From: Trachythela sp. YZ-2020
Lineage: Eukaryota > Cnidaria > Anthozoa > Malacalcyonacea > Clavulariidae
DNA: 64,000 bases
Direction: 5' to 3'
Assembly (NCBI GenBank): GCA_016169945.1
Contig: JADLSH010000113.1
Location: forward strand, 1,879,001-1,943,000
Part shown: positions 39,601 through 49,000 of the stretch, in pieces
Layout: each line of letters starts with the position of its first letter
Numbering within the stretch: position 1 is the first letter of the stretch
Position numbers and translations under genes: made by a program
The notes under the pieces: generated by a model
Told to the model about the DNA's origin: nothing
Seen by the model: the letters and a program-made list of their open reading frames with translations, nothing else
Database searches by the model: none

Positions 39601-41735
39601 CACTCCCCCTGCATATCCTTGGCCAAGGCTACAGGGGGTGGATATATATTGAATATTTGAGTTTAAAAAAATCCAGAATAATTAATAAAAACATATTTAT
39701 GCTGGAAAGTAAGAAGGAACACATTTTATATTACTATTATTTTTATGAATTAATATGGATAAATTTCCACAATTTCCTCATACCTGAGGCTGTTGCGGGA
39801 CCAACGGCTTTCAACTTTGAAAGTTCACGTATTGCAGAAGAGACATCGGGGAGACATTCAAACGCTTTGCGACTTGTGTCTTCAACTGTTGCCTCATCAT
39901 TTGCCTTGACAAGATCTGATAACCTCGGTCTGAACTTTCCTCGCTAGATGGAATGAATTTACTTTAATTTTTACTATCTTAATGATGTGGCAATCATCCA
40001 GTTACGTTTCTCATATAGCATTGTGAGAACTGCAGTCGTTAAATATCCTAGATCATTATATAATAATTGCACTTAATATTTTATTTTATTTTTATCTCTG
40101 TCATTTTACTTATAATTTAGTAGTAGGGGTAAGCAGATTCAATTGGGGCTACTGTATGCTCTGTCTGCTCACCCATCATCTGTAATCAGTGATGAAGTTA
40201 TTAAAACAAAACATTAAATAATTTTTGTATTAGCATATTTTGTCCTCCGTGTAAAACAACATAATGGCAAAATAATAATTCAACCGTTCAAACACTAATT
40301 GTTGTTTGAGAAACGTTTTGCATATTCAAATGATCATCGAACAGTTGAATACTTTGATATGCATATTTTAATTCTTCCAATCTCAGCTACATGTTATGAT
40401 TCAACTGTAATTTTGACCCAGCACAGAACGCGTCATTTGGATGCGCAATCGAGACTACGAATTGGTTTATTATAGGACAGTTTATACCGTACTTACAGTG
40501 AGTTTCCACTTCATTAACTGACATAGTTCCTCTAAATTTAGATATGTTTTCTCCCGGATACTTAGATTCTTTGGCAATTCGTTTTGATACCTACAGACAT
40601 ATATAACAGACAGACAAAATTACCTAATGCTAATTATGTTGAATACCCAACTCACAATTTTGGATAACTCACATGCCTCAAATCAGCTAACCCTCATTCA
40701 TGCTGGAATTCATGCAGTTTCCTGTATGGATGAGCCGATAACGAAAAATCCAATTTACCAATACGATAATTTCCGATACGATATGTGGGCTTATCGGCCG
40801 ATATATGTTCACATAAAAACAGTGCAATGCTTCCTGCAACAAAACGTTGCAAGACTTGATGTTTGCGAGGCATGTTAAGGCCGGTTTACAGTTCACGCGA
40901 ATTGGTCATGCTAAGGAGCGAATTTGTCACTGAGCATGTGCGAGGGTTATTTATGGCAAATTTCGTCATTCTACTTTAAAGTTTAGCCAATCAAGAGCCA
41001 ATTAGCCAATTAAAGTTGAGCCAATTAGCCAATTAAAGTTGAGCCAATCGAGGTTTAAAATGTGTAAACCCTATTCGCTATATTCACGCAAATAATTCTC
41101 CAGTTCGTGCGACGTATTCGCGCGAACTGTAAACCGGCCTTTACACCTTGCAATTCACGTGCAAACTAGCTGAAAATGATATAATCCAAGCTGATATATG
41201 AAAATGATATATTGGCACTTGAAAATGGTTTGTTTGAGTGCTTGTGTTGAGGTTTTGAATGAGGCTCATTTTTAAAAATATTTACATGGGACAATCTATG
41301 CAATCCACACATATAAATATCTATATGCATAAACTTTATGAATGCAACAACCATATTTATTTCAAAAACCTAAACCAATCTAACCCAATCCACAAATAAT
41401 CTGAGCATGGGTCATGGGACGATCTATGCAACCACAGTACCACACATATAAATATCTATATGCATAACTTTATGAATGCAACAACCATATTTCTTTCAAA
41501 AATCTAAACCAATCTAACCCCCAAATATTCTGTCATTCATTCCAAAAACCTCAGCGATATTTAAACATATTTACCATTTATCCAAAGCAACGAGGTCGCG
41601 ATCTTTCTTGGCTTTGCTAGACTTGCTGCTTTTGCTTGCTTTCAACTTGAGCACATCGCTGTACGATTCTAGCGCGGTTCGCCACGCTAAAACATCTTCA
41701 TTCACATATAAACTACTCGTCTTAGCCTTTTCCAT
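36682..41735 (-). CDS. Unnamed conserved protein with helix-hairpin-helix-like motif
   Basis: A complete five-exon gene: 41575-41735, 40497-40590, 39784-39943, 39172-39327, 36682-36866; all junctions keep frame, giving 251 aa. It starts MEKAKTSSLYVNEDVLAWRT. Residues 54-85 read WYQNELPKNLSIREKTYLN then LEELCQLMKWKLT, continuing RGKFRPRLSDLVKAND. At about 126-145 LSKLKAVGPATASAILSAG resembles the helix-hairpin-helix of DNA glycosylase-type proteins. It is followed by PDLVPFMADETMMAIPDLG and, in the last exon, GEWTAHKVELALWTEVMA. The tail GKRKAEEPPKAKKRAKKT is a likely nuclear localisation signal. I recall similar unannotated proteins in many eukaryotes but cannot name a family. The usual HhH-GPD catalytic Lys/Asp pair is not evident, so DNA binding is a guess. 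Confidence 0.88.
37258..37626. repeat. 69-bp tandem repeat, five copies
   Basis: The unit begins AACCGCACATGACAACCAC, continues CAATCACTGTAAGTCATGG and ends in the palindrome TGCGATGCATCGCA. The second copy has an extra 12-bp partial duplication, and later copies a 3-bp insertion. Because 69, 12 and 3 are all multiples of three, the plus strand stays open for 157 codons with a 23-aa repeat (TTAHDNHTTITVSHGMLICA...). I regard this as incidental. Confidence 0.93.
38207..38343. mobile_element. Foldback MITE nested in the right arm of the 37131 element
   Basis: CGTGTTGTTTGTATACG at the left pairs with CGTATGCAAACAACACG at the right. Inside are GCAAAAGGCGTAGTCGT and its inverse ACTACGACTTTTGCGAG. 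The left arm of the host element lacks this sequence, which shows it is an insertion. Confidence 0.8.
38394..38744. mobile_element. TIR element CACAGAGTAGAGAT, joined to the end of the 37131 element
   Basis: Ends CACAGAGTAGAGATCGTACA and TGTATAATCTCTACTCTGTG, about 351 bp, TIR about 40 bp. Directly on both sides lies CTGCTAAAGCTCCCTATTATC (about 38373-38393 and 38750-38770), a ~25-bp duplication of the host element end. Internal CGAGCATGCGCAGTT occurs twice (38455 and 38622). Confidence 0.82.
39360..39645. repeat. Dispersed repeat shared with 61040-61320
   Basis: It shares GGGGTGCATCATC, CAGGGTCAAGG, TTGATAAnTG and CACTCCCCC blocks in the same order with 61040-61320. This copy is in an intron of the helix-hairpin-helix gene. 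No ORF, family unknown. Confidence 0.65.
40875..41143. mobile_element. TIR element TAAGGCCGGTTTACAGTTC
   Basis: TTAAGGCCGGTTTACAGTTC at the left, GAACTGTAAACCGGCCTTTA at the right, followed inward by CACGCGAATT/ATTCGCGCG. 269 bp, non-coding, in an intron of the helix-hairpin-helix gene. An internal AGCCAATTAGCCAATTAAAG tandem lies at about 41000-41045. Confidence 0.87.
41230..41530. repeat. Imperfect direct duplication (about 120 bp)
   Basis: CATGGGACAATCTATGCAA ... ACACATATAAATATCTATA ... ATGAATGCAACAACCATAT at about 41285-41390 is repeated with small changes at about 41413-41515. Confidence 0.8.
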
Positions 41736-42533
41736 AATTCCTGTGGTTTAATAAGTCGTTTTTGTACAAAATATCACTGTCAAAAGTACAAAATTTAATT
41801 ACAAAACTCTTCAGAAATCACGCCTTCTAGCTCTGGCGCCCTCTTTTGAAATTGCAATTTTGTGACGTTGGTCGAATTTATGGTGGAATTCCACCCCCCT
41901 GTTTTACTTCATAAAGTTATTCTAACCGGGGGGGGAATAATATTTTGAATGTGAACGATATTTATACTTCATGTATTTTCATGTATAGTCGCCTATTTGT
42001 GCATGCATTTCTGTTTATTTTTGCAATTACTATTTGTTTACTTATACTAATTTAATGAATATTTTTTACGCATTTGTTTCTTTATTTAGTTATTCAAATA
42101 TTTACACCAGCCATATTAAAGGGCAAAAACACAATTTTGCAATAATTGCTATGTTTTAGAAAAACAGCATGGAGTATTGGAGTGACCATGCTCGGAAAAC
42201 CTGCACGCATGTAATGCAAATTCTTCTGCGCACAGCCTGGCTACAACATTTTTAGCTAAAAAGTGGGAATAATAAAAAAGAATCCGAACAAAATTCATAA
42301 TTTTAAAGGCAATGCAACAAGACATTTATGGGGGGCGTGACAGAGGTGAAACCCTGGGAAATAGGTTGGACATTTATCTATACTTCGATATAATTATATC
42401 TACACTTGAAGAAAGTGTTCATTGATGATAAATTTATCGCAATGTATTTTTACACGACAGAAATAAAAAATAGCAACTTTTCAATATGTCTTTTTACCAT
42501 GGCTAGTCGATTCACAATGCATTACGATTAAAG
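41736..42533. other. Intergenic, presumed divergent promoter region
   Basis: It separates the minus-strand helix-hairpin-helix gene from the plus-strand C20orf85-like gene. No ORF of note. A GC-poor stretch with C-runs near 41890 and G-run near 41929. A bidirectional promoter is possible but no diagnostic motif is seen except the AAAGATGGCGTC box at 42529. Confidence 0.4.
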
Positions 42534-43807
42534 ATGGCGTCGTTAACGAAGAAAAAGTTAATTAGGGTAATTAGCGTAATTAAGATTGTGACGTCATCCA
42601 GTACGCGCGACGCGCGAGGAGCAAAGACCCTGACCATTGTTAGAGACAAAAGAATGGTTTTACAGCGCGACGCAGAACACTGGATCAACGCTGTCTCAGA
42701 GAATCAAATATGGTAAGGTTAGGTTAGATCCACGTACTTTTCGGAGCCTTTTCAGTTTATTTTAACATGTACATTATGGAGGTGGTATTAAAAGGCGGGT
42801 ACTGATCACGTTTCACGTGAGGTAAAACAGCCATTTCACGTTTCACATGTAAAAAATTAGCCATTTCACGAAAATTGAAAACCACGTTTTCAAATGTGCA
42901 AATTCTATTTAATACGGGAACAAATATTGGCAATTATACTGGACTTCAAAGGAGAACAGTTTAGAATTGATAGTGCAATCCAGTAGAAATAAAGTTATGG
43001 TTTAGTAATATCAATGAATAATGTAATGTAGAAATCTTAACTTTCTTCGCAGGAAAGATCGTGTACGAAAGGAAAGCACTGCGAGAAGAAACTACGACAG
43101 TTGGCAATACCTTTACGGCGAATATAAAACGGTTAGTACACTCGAAAGACTTCTATCAATTTAACAAACTGTAGGGTTCGCGAAACACACGAGGTCTTCG
43201 GAATATTGAAAACACTTGGTGAAATTTACCTTTTAACTGTTCTCCCCAGAGCAGTCCAGCAAAGGAAATTCGAGCAGTACTCGCGGAGAAAACATACGGT
43301 GTTCGTTAGAATCGAACTGGAGTATTCTTCTCACGTGCACGCGACGGAGGCGAAATTACTCACTCAGGCATTTGCGCGCTGCAGAAACCTAAGCCCGGTT
43401 GCAGAAATGAAAGGCTAGACAGATGCTTAAGGCTGATTTCCATTCAGTGCAAAATGTCGCGCGATCGACCTTTTGCGATCGTTTTCCTTTGAATTACGAG
43501 CCCTCGACCGGATCCGTTCCAGTTGAGGGCTCATAATTCAAAAGAAAACGATCGCAAAAAGTCGATCGCGCGACATTTTGCACTGAATGGAAATCAGCCT
43601 TAAGCACAATAATGCTCTAACCAACACCACAGTGTAAATGATAACTAACATTCTAACGAATCTTCGTTATGCTTTTCACATTCCCACAACTTTTTCTACT
43701 TTTTCTCTCGTTTAGCTGTACTCCTTTTGCAGAAACAAAACAACGTCATGTGCGTCCGTCCAGAGAAGCCAAAATATGCGCAGAACTACAGAAACTACCG
43801 GCCGTAA
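42534..43807 (+). CDS. C20orf85/LLC1-like putative ciliary protein
   Basis: Exons are 42534 (or 42654)-42712 and 43053-43131, plus a 3' exon most simply 43733-43807. From the ATG at 42654 the start is MVLQRDAEHWINAVSENQIW, then KDRVRKESTARRNYDSWQYL and YGEYKT. This resembles the N-terminal block of the LLC1 family (human C20orf85: ...DEIWK...E...NW...WGFL), microtubule-inner proteins of motile cilia (family knowledge). The frame is also open upstream to ATG 42534 (MASLTKKK...), but that ATG lies in a motif repeated elsewhere, so I prefer 42654. The 3' end is ambiguous. Acceptor 43731-43732 gives a short tail (PEKPKYAQNYRNYRP) ending at 43805-43807. Another frame, open to 43899 (EAKICAELQKLPAVNLIQKQ), looks equally protein-like but needs a weaker donor. 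Confidence 0.5.
43200..43420 (-). mobile_element. tRNA-derived SINE, degenerate copy
   Basis: ACCTTTTAACTGTTCTCCCC, then the body (ACGGTGTTCGTTAGAATC, GAGGCGAAATTACTCAC), then a decayed head (AAGCCCGGTTGCAGAAATGA). It lies in the second intron of the C20orf85-like gene. Confidence 0.65.
43426..43605. mobile_element. 180-bp near-perfect foldback element
   Basis: CTTAAGGCTGATTTCCATTC at the left and GAATGGAAATCAGCCTTAAG at the right. The arms stay complementary for about 75 bp (CAAAATGTCGCGCGATCGAC...), with a loop around CGACCGGATCCGTTCCAGTT. There is no coding capacity. Confidence 0.92.
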
Positions 43808-43899
43808 ACCTCATCCAGAAACAACACAGAGAGAGATTGGCCGGCGACATAATCAGGCAAGCAAGCTTGAAATATTTGGCACCAATATACGGGGCTTGA

Positions 43900-45334
43900 A
43901 AACGAAAAGAGACATTTACAAGTCTTTCAATTGGCCACAAAACTGACCAATCAGACATTTAGAAGCTTGTCATTTGATTGGCCAAAAAAACTGATCAATC
44001 AGACACTGACACAAGTCATTTGATTGGCCACATAGAACACCAGTGTCCAGGGTTCTGACGTAGTCTATTCTCTGATATTGTCATGCGACTCAGGTCGAAT
44101 TCAGTGGGATGAACTACACGAGCTTCCGCCAATTAGTCAGGGATTTGCTTGTTCATGAAGGCATTAATAAATTATTATAAAAATTCACAGGTTTTCGTGT
44201 AAGATGGTCTCGTTTAGGCATTGACAAGTGGACTTTCATGGGCTACAACTATTTCTATTTCTTTTTTCGATTCGAAAAACTGCTGTACGACAGAGCAGTT
44301 TGAAAAAATTACAGTACAATTGGACTTCTAATATTTATATAGTGCAATTCTGTACAAAAGTCAGTGCGCTACTGTGGTTATATTACAAATAAAATACACG
44401 AACTAACTCAATACGCATTTCAACCAAGCCACGACTGGATGGGTTTTTAGCCCTGGGTAAACCAGGAGACATTGTTGCGGAAGGATTTGAAAATTTCGAT
44501 GTTTCCTCAAATGTTACTCAGCCTTGAAAACATTCTTGCGGGAACAAAATTTGTTCCATGTTTTGTTCATGTTTGTGCACCTCCACGCTCAGTAAACCAT
44601 TGTTCTTTAGCAATGAAGGAAGCAGCCAATGGTCAGACACTGTGTTATACGGACTATGCTCAAAAAGAAAATTTCTTCCCAAAAATTCAGAAACGTAGCT
44701 TGTTTCCAAAGTGTCATTTTGGCGTGGAAACGACGTTTCCTCGTTTGCCCACCTTCGGGAAACATGGCTAGGAAACAACATTTCCTGGTTTGCCTATTTT
44801 CGGGAAACAAGGCTATGAGACAATGCTTTCGTAACAATGCCCTCGGTTTCCTAGGGTTAAGTATCTTAATTTGCTTTAATAAAACACCTTTTAACGAAAA
44901 AGAGTTAAAAGTTTTGAAATCTGTTATCGTTGCGTTGCTAGCATGTTGCTAAGGATAACCTAGCCAATCACATGTGACTTTGGTTGAAACGCGTACTGAA
45001 TTAATTAACTAAATTTACTAATAAAGTTTGAGCCAAGCCTGAAAGGCTAAGGTCTGAAATTTCAGCGACAATAGGGCGTATATATATTGGCAACCTAAAT
45101 TTGCAGTCACAATATTTCGAAAAGTGTCCGATTTGACAACAAGGCCTGCGCCATTTTGTTCTGAAATTTGTCAATCGGTGGCACCAGACGGAGGCACCAG
45201 ACGGTGATCAACGTCAGAAAGTTTGACAGTTATAGAAGCAAGCAAATTAAACTACATATCTCAATTCTATTTACTTGACTCTAAAATCTAAAATCTAAAT
45301 ACTAATCCACTACATTTAATGAAAATAATTAACA
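43900..45334. other. Region between the C20orf85-like and cyclase genes
   Basis: No gene recognised. At 43925-44030 there is a tandem of TTTGATTGGCCAnAnAA / ACTGACCAATCAGAC (inverted CCAAT-type boxes). Around 44450-44850 are AGGAGACATTGTTGCGG and TTCGGGAAACATGGCTAGGA segments related to the minisatellite at 35991. 45180-45205 repeats GGCACCAGACGG twice. Confidence 0.5.
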
Positions 45335-45480
45335 TTACTTTCTCTCTCTAATAACCGCCAGTTGACCACCATCTGGTGCACGATAGTGCTTGGTGAAACC
45401 ACCTATATCGACCTCAAACATGGTACTTGTTCCATATTTCAGAAACGTTGTGGACAAATCTCGACAATTCAGTTCAATTT
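45335..45480 (-). other. Possible alternative 3' coding exon, unproven
   Basis: The minus strand is open for LSTTFLKYGTSTMFEVDIGG then FTKHYRAPDGGQLAVIRERK and a stop at 45335-45337. It looks protein-like and lies just downstream of the cyclase. However, the cyclase frame closes at 45756 and I found no good acceptor that joins in phase. A related nucleotide segment at 34620-34650 argues that it may be repeat-derived. Confidence 0.25.
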
Positions 45481-45551
45481 CCCATAAAACATTCCGCGTA
45501 TAGGATACGATACATACGTAGATTATAGATATATTTACAATATGTCCTGAA

Positions 45552-45748
45552 TACACGCGCGAAAACTCACATCTTATCAACAAGATGTGTTCGCAACAGG
45601 CTTTTAGAAAGCTTGACAACAAGTTGTAACAATGCTGTTGCCGTCCGTTGCATCGCAAGATGAACAGTCGTAGATAAACGCTCTTAAAACAACTTTGTAG
45701 CAAGCATGCCGCGGGCCTGTAATCAGTAGGGTGTTTTTACGCGTGTGG
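45552..45748. mobile_element. CTTG-box TIR element, copy G
   Basis: TACACGCGCGAAAACTCAC at the left and GTGTTTTTACGCGTGTG at the right, with CTTATCAACAAG inside. It ends 8 bp from the cyclase stop codon, so it probably forms part of the 3' UTR. Confidence 0.78.
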
Positions 45749-45755
45749 TCTGCGA

Positions 45756-46052
45756 TCAGGTGTGTAAACCATTCATTAATAGTTCCTCATCCGCTTTCTT
45801 CCAACGAATCATGACCGGAGACTCATGAGCCACGTGAACTCCACCATTCCGAAGGATTGCCGGCGAGTTCCGGAAAGATCCGCGCATCGACCCGCGCAGG
45901 GACAAATTAGAATGATGGAATTCTCTGAAAAGTCCAGCCGGTCCGGGGGGTCTGGCAAGCTGAAGATCTGGGTGAATCATTTCTCTGTGTGGGGAGCGAG
46001 GAACGTCGCTGTTTGCGTGTAACAGCCAGTACGTCACCAGTGACCCCTTGCC
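45756..46052 (-). CDS. Cyclase last exon: C-terminal tail
   Basis: It begins [16 protein letters not shown], completing the catalytic domain, then a divergent tail of about 85 residues rich in Pro, Arg and Ser ([20 protein letters not shown]) ending ELLMNGLHT and TGA. A GT donor within the last codons (rc of 45765-45766, ATGAATG|GTTTAC) could instead splice to a further exon. I prefer read-through to the stop because no acceptor in phase was found. Confidence 0.8.
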   Translation of the reverse strand, partial: GKGSLVTYWLLHANSDVPRSPHREMIHPDLQLARPPGPAGLFREFHHSNLSLRGSMRGSFRNSPAILRNGGVHVAHESPVMIRWKKADEELLMNGLHT

Positions 46053-49000
46053 CTGAAATATCAAATCTTCGCAGTAAATATCTAAAGTCTTGTGTACACT
46101 GGAGGAGGTCTGCCAGTCTGGAGACTAGCTGGTATCCCCCACCCCCCAGGAAAATCTAGTGACGATGCCCTTTAGAGTGACTGAAAATACGATCAATGCT
46201 GCCCATGAAAAGCAATCCATGACAACATCTTTTAAATGAAATAGACCAGGGTGAATTCAAAGTAAACTCCGAGGAGTGACTTCAAACTCTGTTTGCTACA
46301 TTTTAATCTCAATAGAACATTTAGATAAGTGATGTAAATTTATTTCGAAAATTTTAAGAATTTATCACAACAAATGTCATCACTGCACACTTTCAATTTA
46401 TCACTGCACAAATTGGTTATCACTGTAATCAGGTATGTTTACCCGAAACTTACCTCTACTTGAGAGGTACCGAACTGGTCAAACGAGGGTGAGAGTTGGC
46501 TCTCATGCCCCGGTCAAACGAGAACAAGGGTTGCATGAGAGTTGACTGGATGATTACCGCGCGTACCGGTCAAACGATGGAAAACTCTCATCAACTCTCA
46601 TCAAAATTTGAACCAGCTCAAAGTCGATGAGAGTGCGTGAGAGTCGATGAGAGTTGGCGATCAAACGCGAGCGAGAGTTTGCGAACTCTCATCAACTCTC
46701 ATCAACTCTCATCAACTCACATTCTCGTTTGACAAGGGCTTAAGAAGTAATATATCATACACGAGAAGGAGTTTATTTGTGATTTGAAACACCGAAAAGT
46801 GTGTTGAAAAACAAGGCGCTAGCCGAGTTTTTTAACATACTTTGAGGTGTTTTTAAATCACTATAATAAACTCCTTTGAGTGTATGATATAGCTTCTCAA
46901 ACAAACCAGTATTTAAAGAGAAATTCAACGCGAAAGTTGAGTTTATAACCGTGGTATCAAGACAACGATACGGTGGTGATTTCCTTGTGTTTTGCTCATG
47001 AAGTATTAATGACTTTGAGAAGTAATATTTCCTACCTTGAGAGCAATTTCTCCACGTTCTTCAGTTCGGAACCCGCCGAGTTTCTCCAAAATTTCGTTTG
47101 TATTCGTGCTTATGTGAATATTCAGAGCTAGAGACAAATACAGTAGACAAATAAAGTTAGTTTAAAATAGAATCTCGCAGTAGCCCGCTCTCACACTAAT
47201 ACTTTCAAATTACAACAAGGGCTAATATTTCGTATCAAATGTAGTTGAGATGTTTGAACCTTGCCGTTAAATGTTATATTTTTATCGGTCTCTCCCTTCG
47301 CTTCGGGCGCTACCCCCTCACCCCCCCCCCCCTATGCCCGCCACTGATTACCATTAAGCTGCGAACAAACATAAGTACTATTTACAACATGAGCGGCCGT
47401 GTTGTATCGGATAGACGGATATACAAACTCGAGCCGAAGGCGAGCGTTGTATATCCGATACAACACGGATGCGAATGTTGTAAATAGCTTGTGAAACGTC
47501 TTGATGAGAACATTCGTATTCTTCAACAATTTAAAGTAAATGAATGATATTTGGTGAGAAAATTGAACTTAAAGTTTATGTAAATCAGCATGATTCTGTA
47601 TCAGATATACAAACTCCTTCACGCTAATGATTTCTTTTGTGTTTTCTTCATGAATTATTAATGCATTTTACAACAACAAATATAGAATTGTTGCTTGAAT
47701 ACTCTAAACGATATAGCAATTTGTAAACCAAAAAATACATGTCAAAGGCTTAGGTTTCTTGTAAAGCGTGAACACGAATGGATCATACCTTCTCCGCTCG
47801 ACTCCAATCTCGAAGCAGTATTCACAGTGTCTCCAAATAGACAATACCTAGGCATAGTCCGTCCTACGACGCCAGCAACCACAGGACCTGAGTGGACGCC
47901 AATCCTTAACTTTAACTTATGGTTAGGTTTGTGTCTGATTTTGAAGTCTAGTACAGAGTCGCGGATACGAATTGCCATACAGGATATTTCTGATGCATGG
48001 AGATTGTCATTTCTCTGAGGAAGCCCCGAAACAACCATATACGCATCGCCTATGGTTTCAACCTGTTGGTGGGAAATAAATTTTGTAATGAGATCATCAG
48101 CTAATTGATCTAGATTTAGTGCCCAATTAACAAACTAATTACGTATTCAATTAACTAATTAAGTACCCAATTAACTACATCATAAAGTACCCAATTAACG
48201 AACGAATTAAATAACCAATTAACTAATTAAGTACCAAATTAACAAATTAATTAAGTACCCAATTAACTATATCATTAAGTACCCAATTAACAAAGTAATT
48301 AAATATCCAATTAACTAACTAATTAAGTACCAATTAACTAATTAATTAATTACCCAATTAACTAACTAATTAATTACCCAATTAACTAACTAATTAAGTA
48401 CCCAATTAATTAAATAATTGACTACCCAATTAACTAAATAATTGAGTACCCAATTAACTAACTAACCAATAAATTAACATAAACTAAAAACAAAATAACT
48501 ATAGCTCACTAATTAACTAACTAATTAATTGCTAACTAATTAAATGATGAACTAACTAACTGATCAACTAGCTATTTAACAGTTATTCTACTCACTCTCG
48601 TCGTATATGAGCTGATAGCCGACGAGGCGGCTATCAGTCATATACGACGAGAGTGAGTAGAATAACTGTTTTATTATATACACAAGCTCTGGATATGAAC
48701 AGAACATTTTGGCGTACTTTTTTCAAGTAAAACTTGAATTTCTTCTTCATTTATTTGTCCAAATTTGCCAGCCATTTTTCTACTTTTCTCTACTAGCAGG
48801 ATATGAGCTAATATCCTGCTAGTAGAGAACCAATCAGATTGCAGAATACCTCATATCCAGAGCTTGTGTATATAATAGAACTGATTATCTTACTTTCTAC
48901 TTAACCAACTAACTAATTAACTCACTACCTACTGCTAGATAACTTTAGCCTACGCTGCAGACGCCTTTAAATTTTGGGATTAACGTCTACTGAACGATAC

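Noticed and set aside
47695..48018. 107-codon plus-strand frame
   Set aside because: It is antisense to the cyclase catalytic exon 47789-48062.
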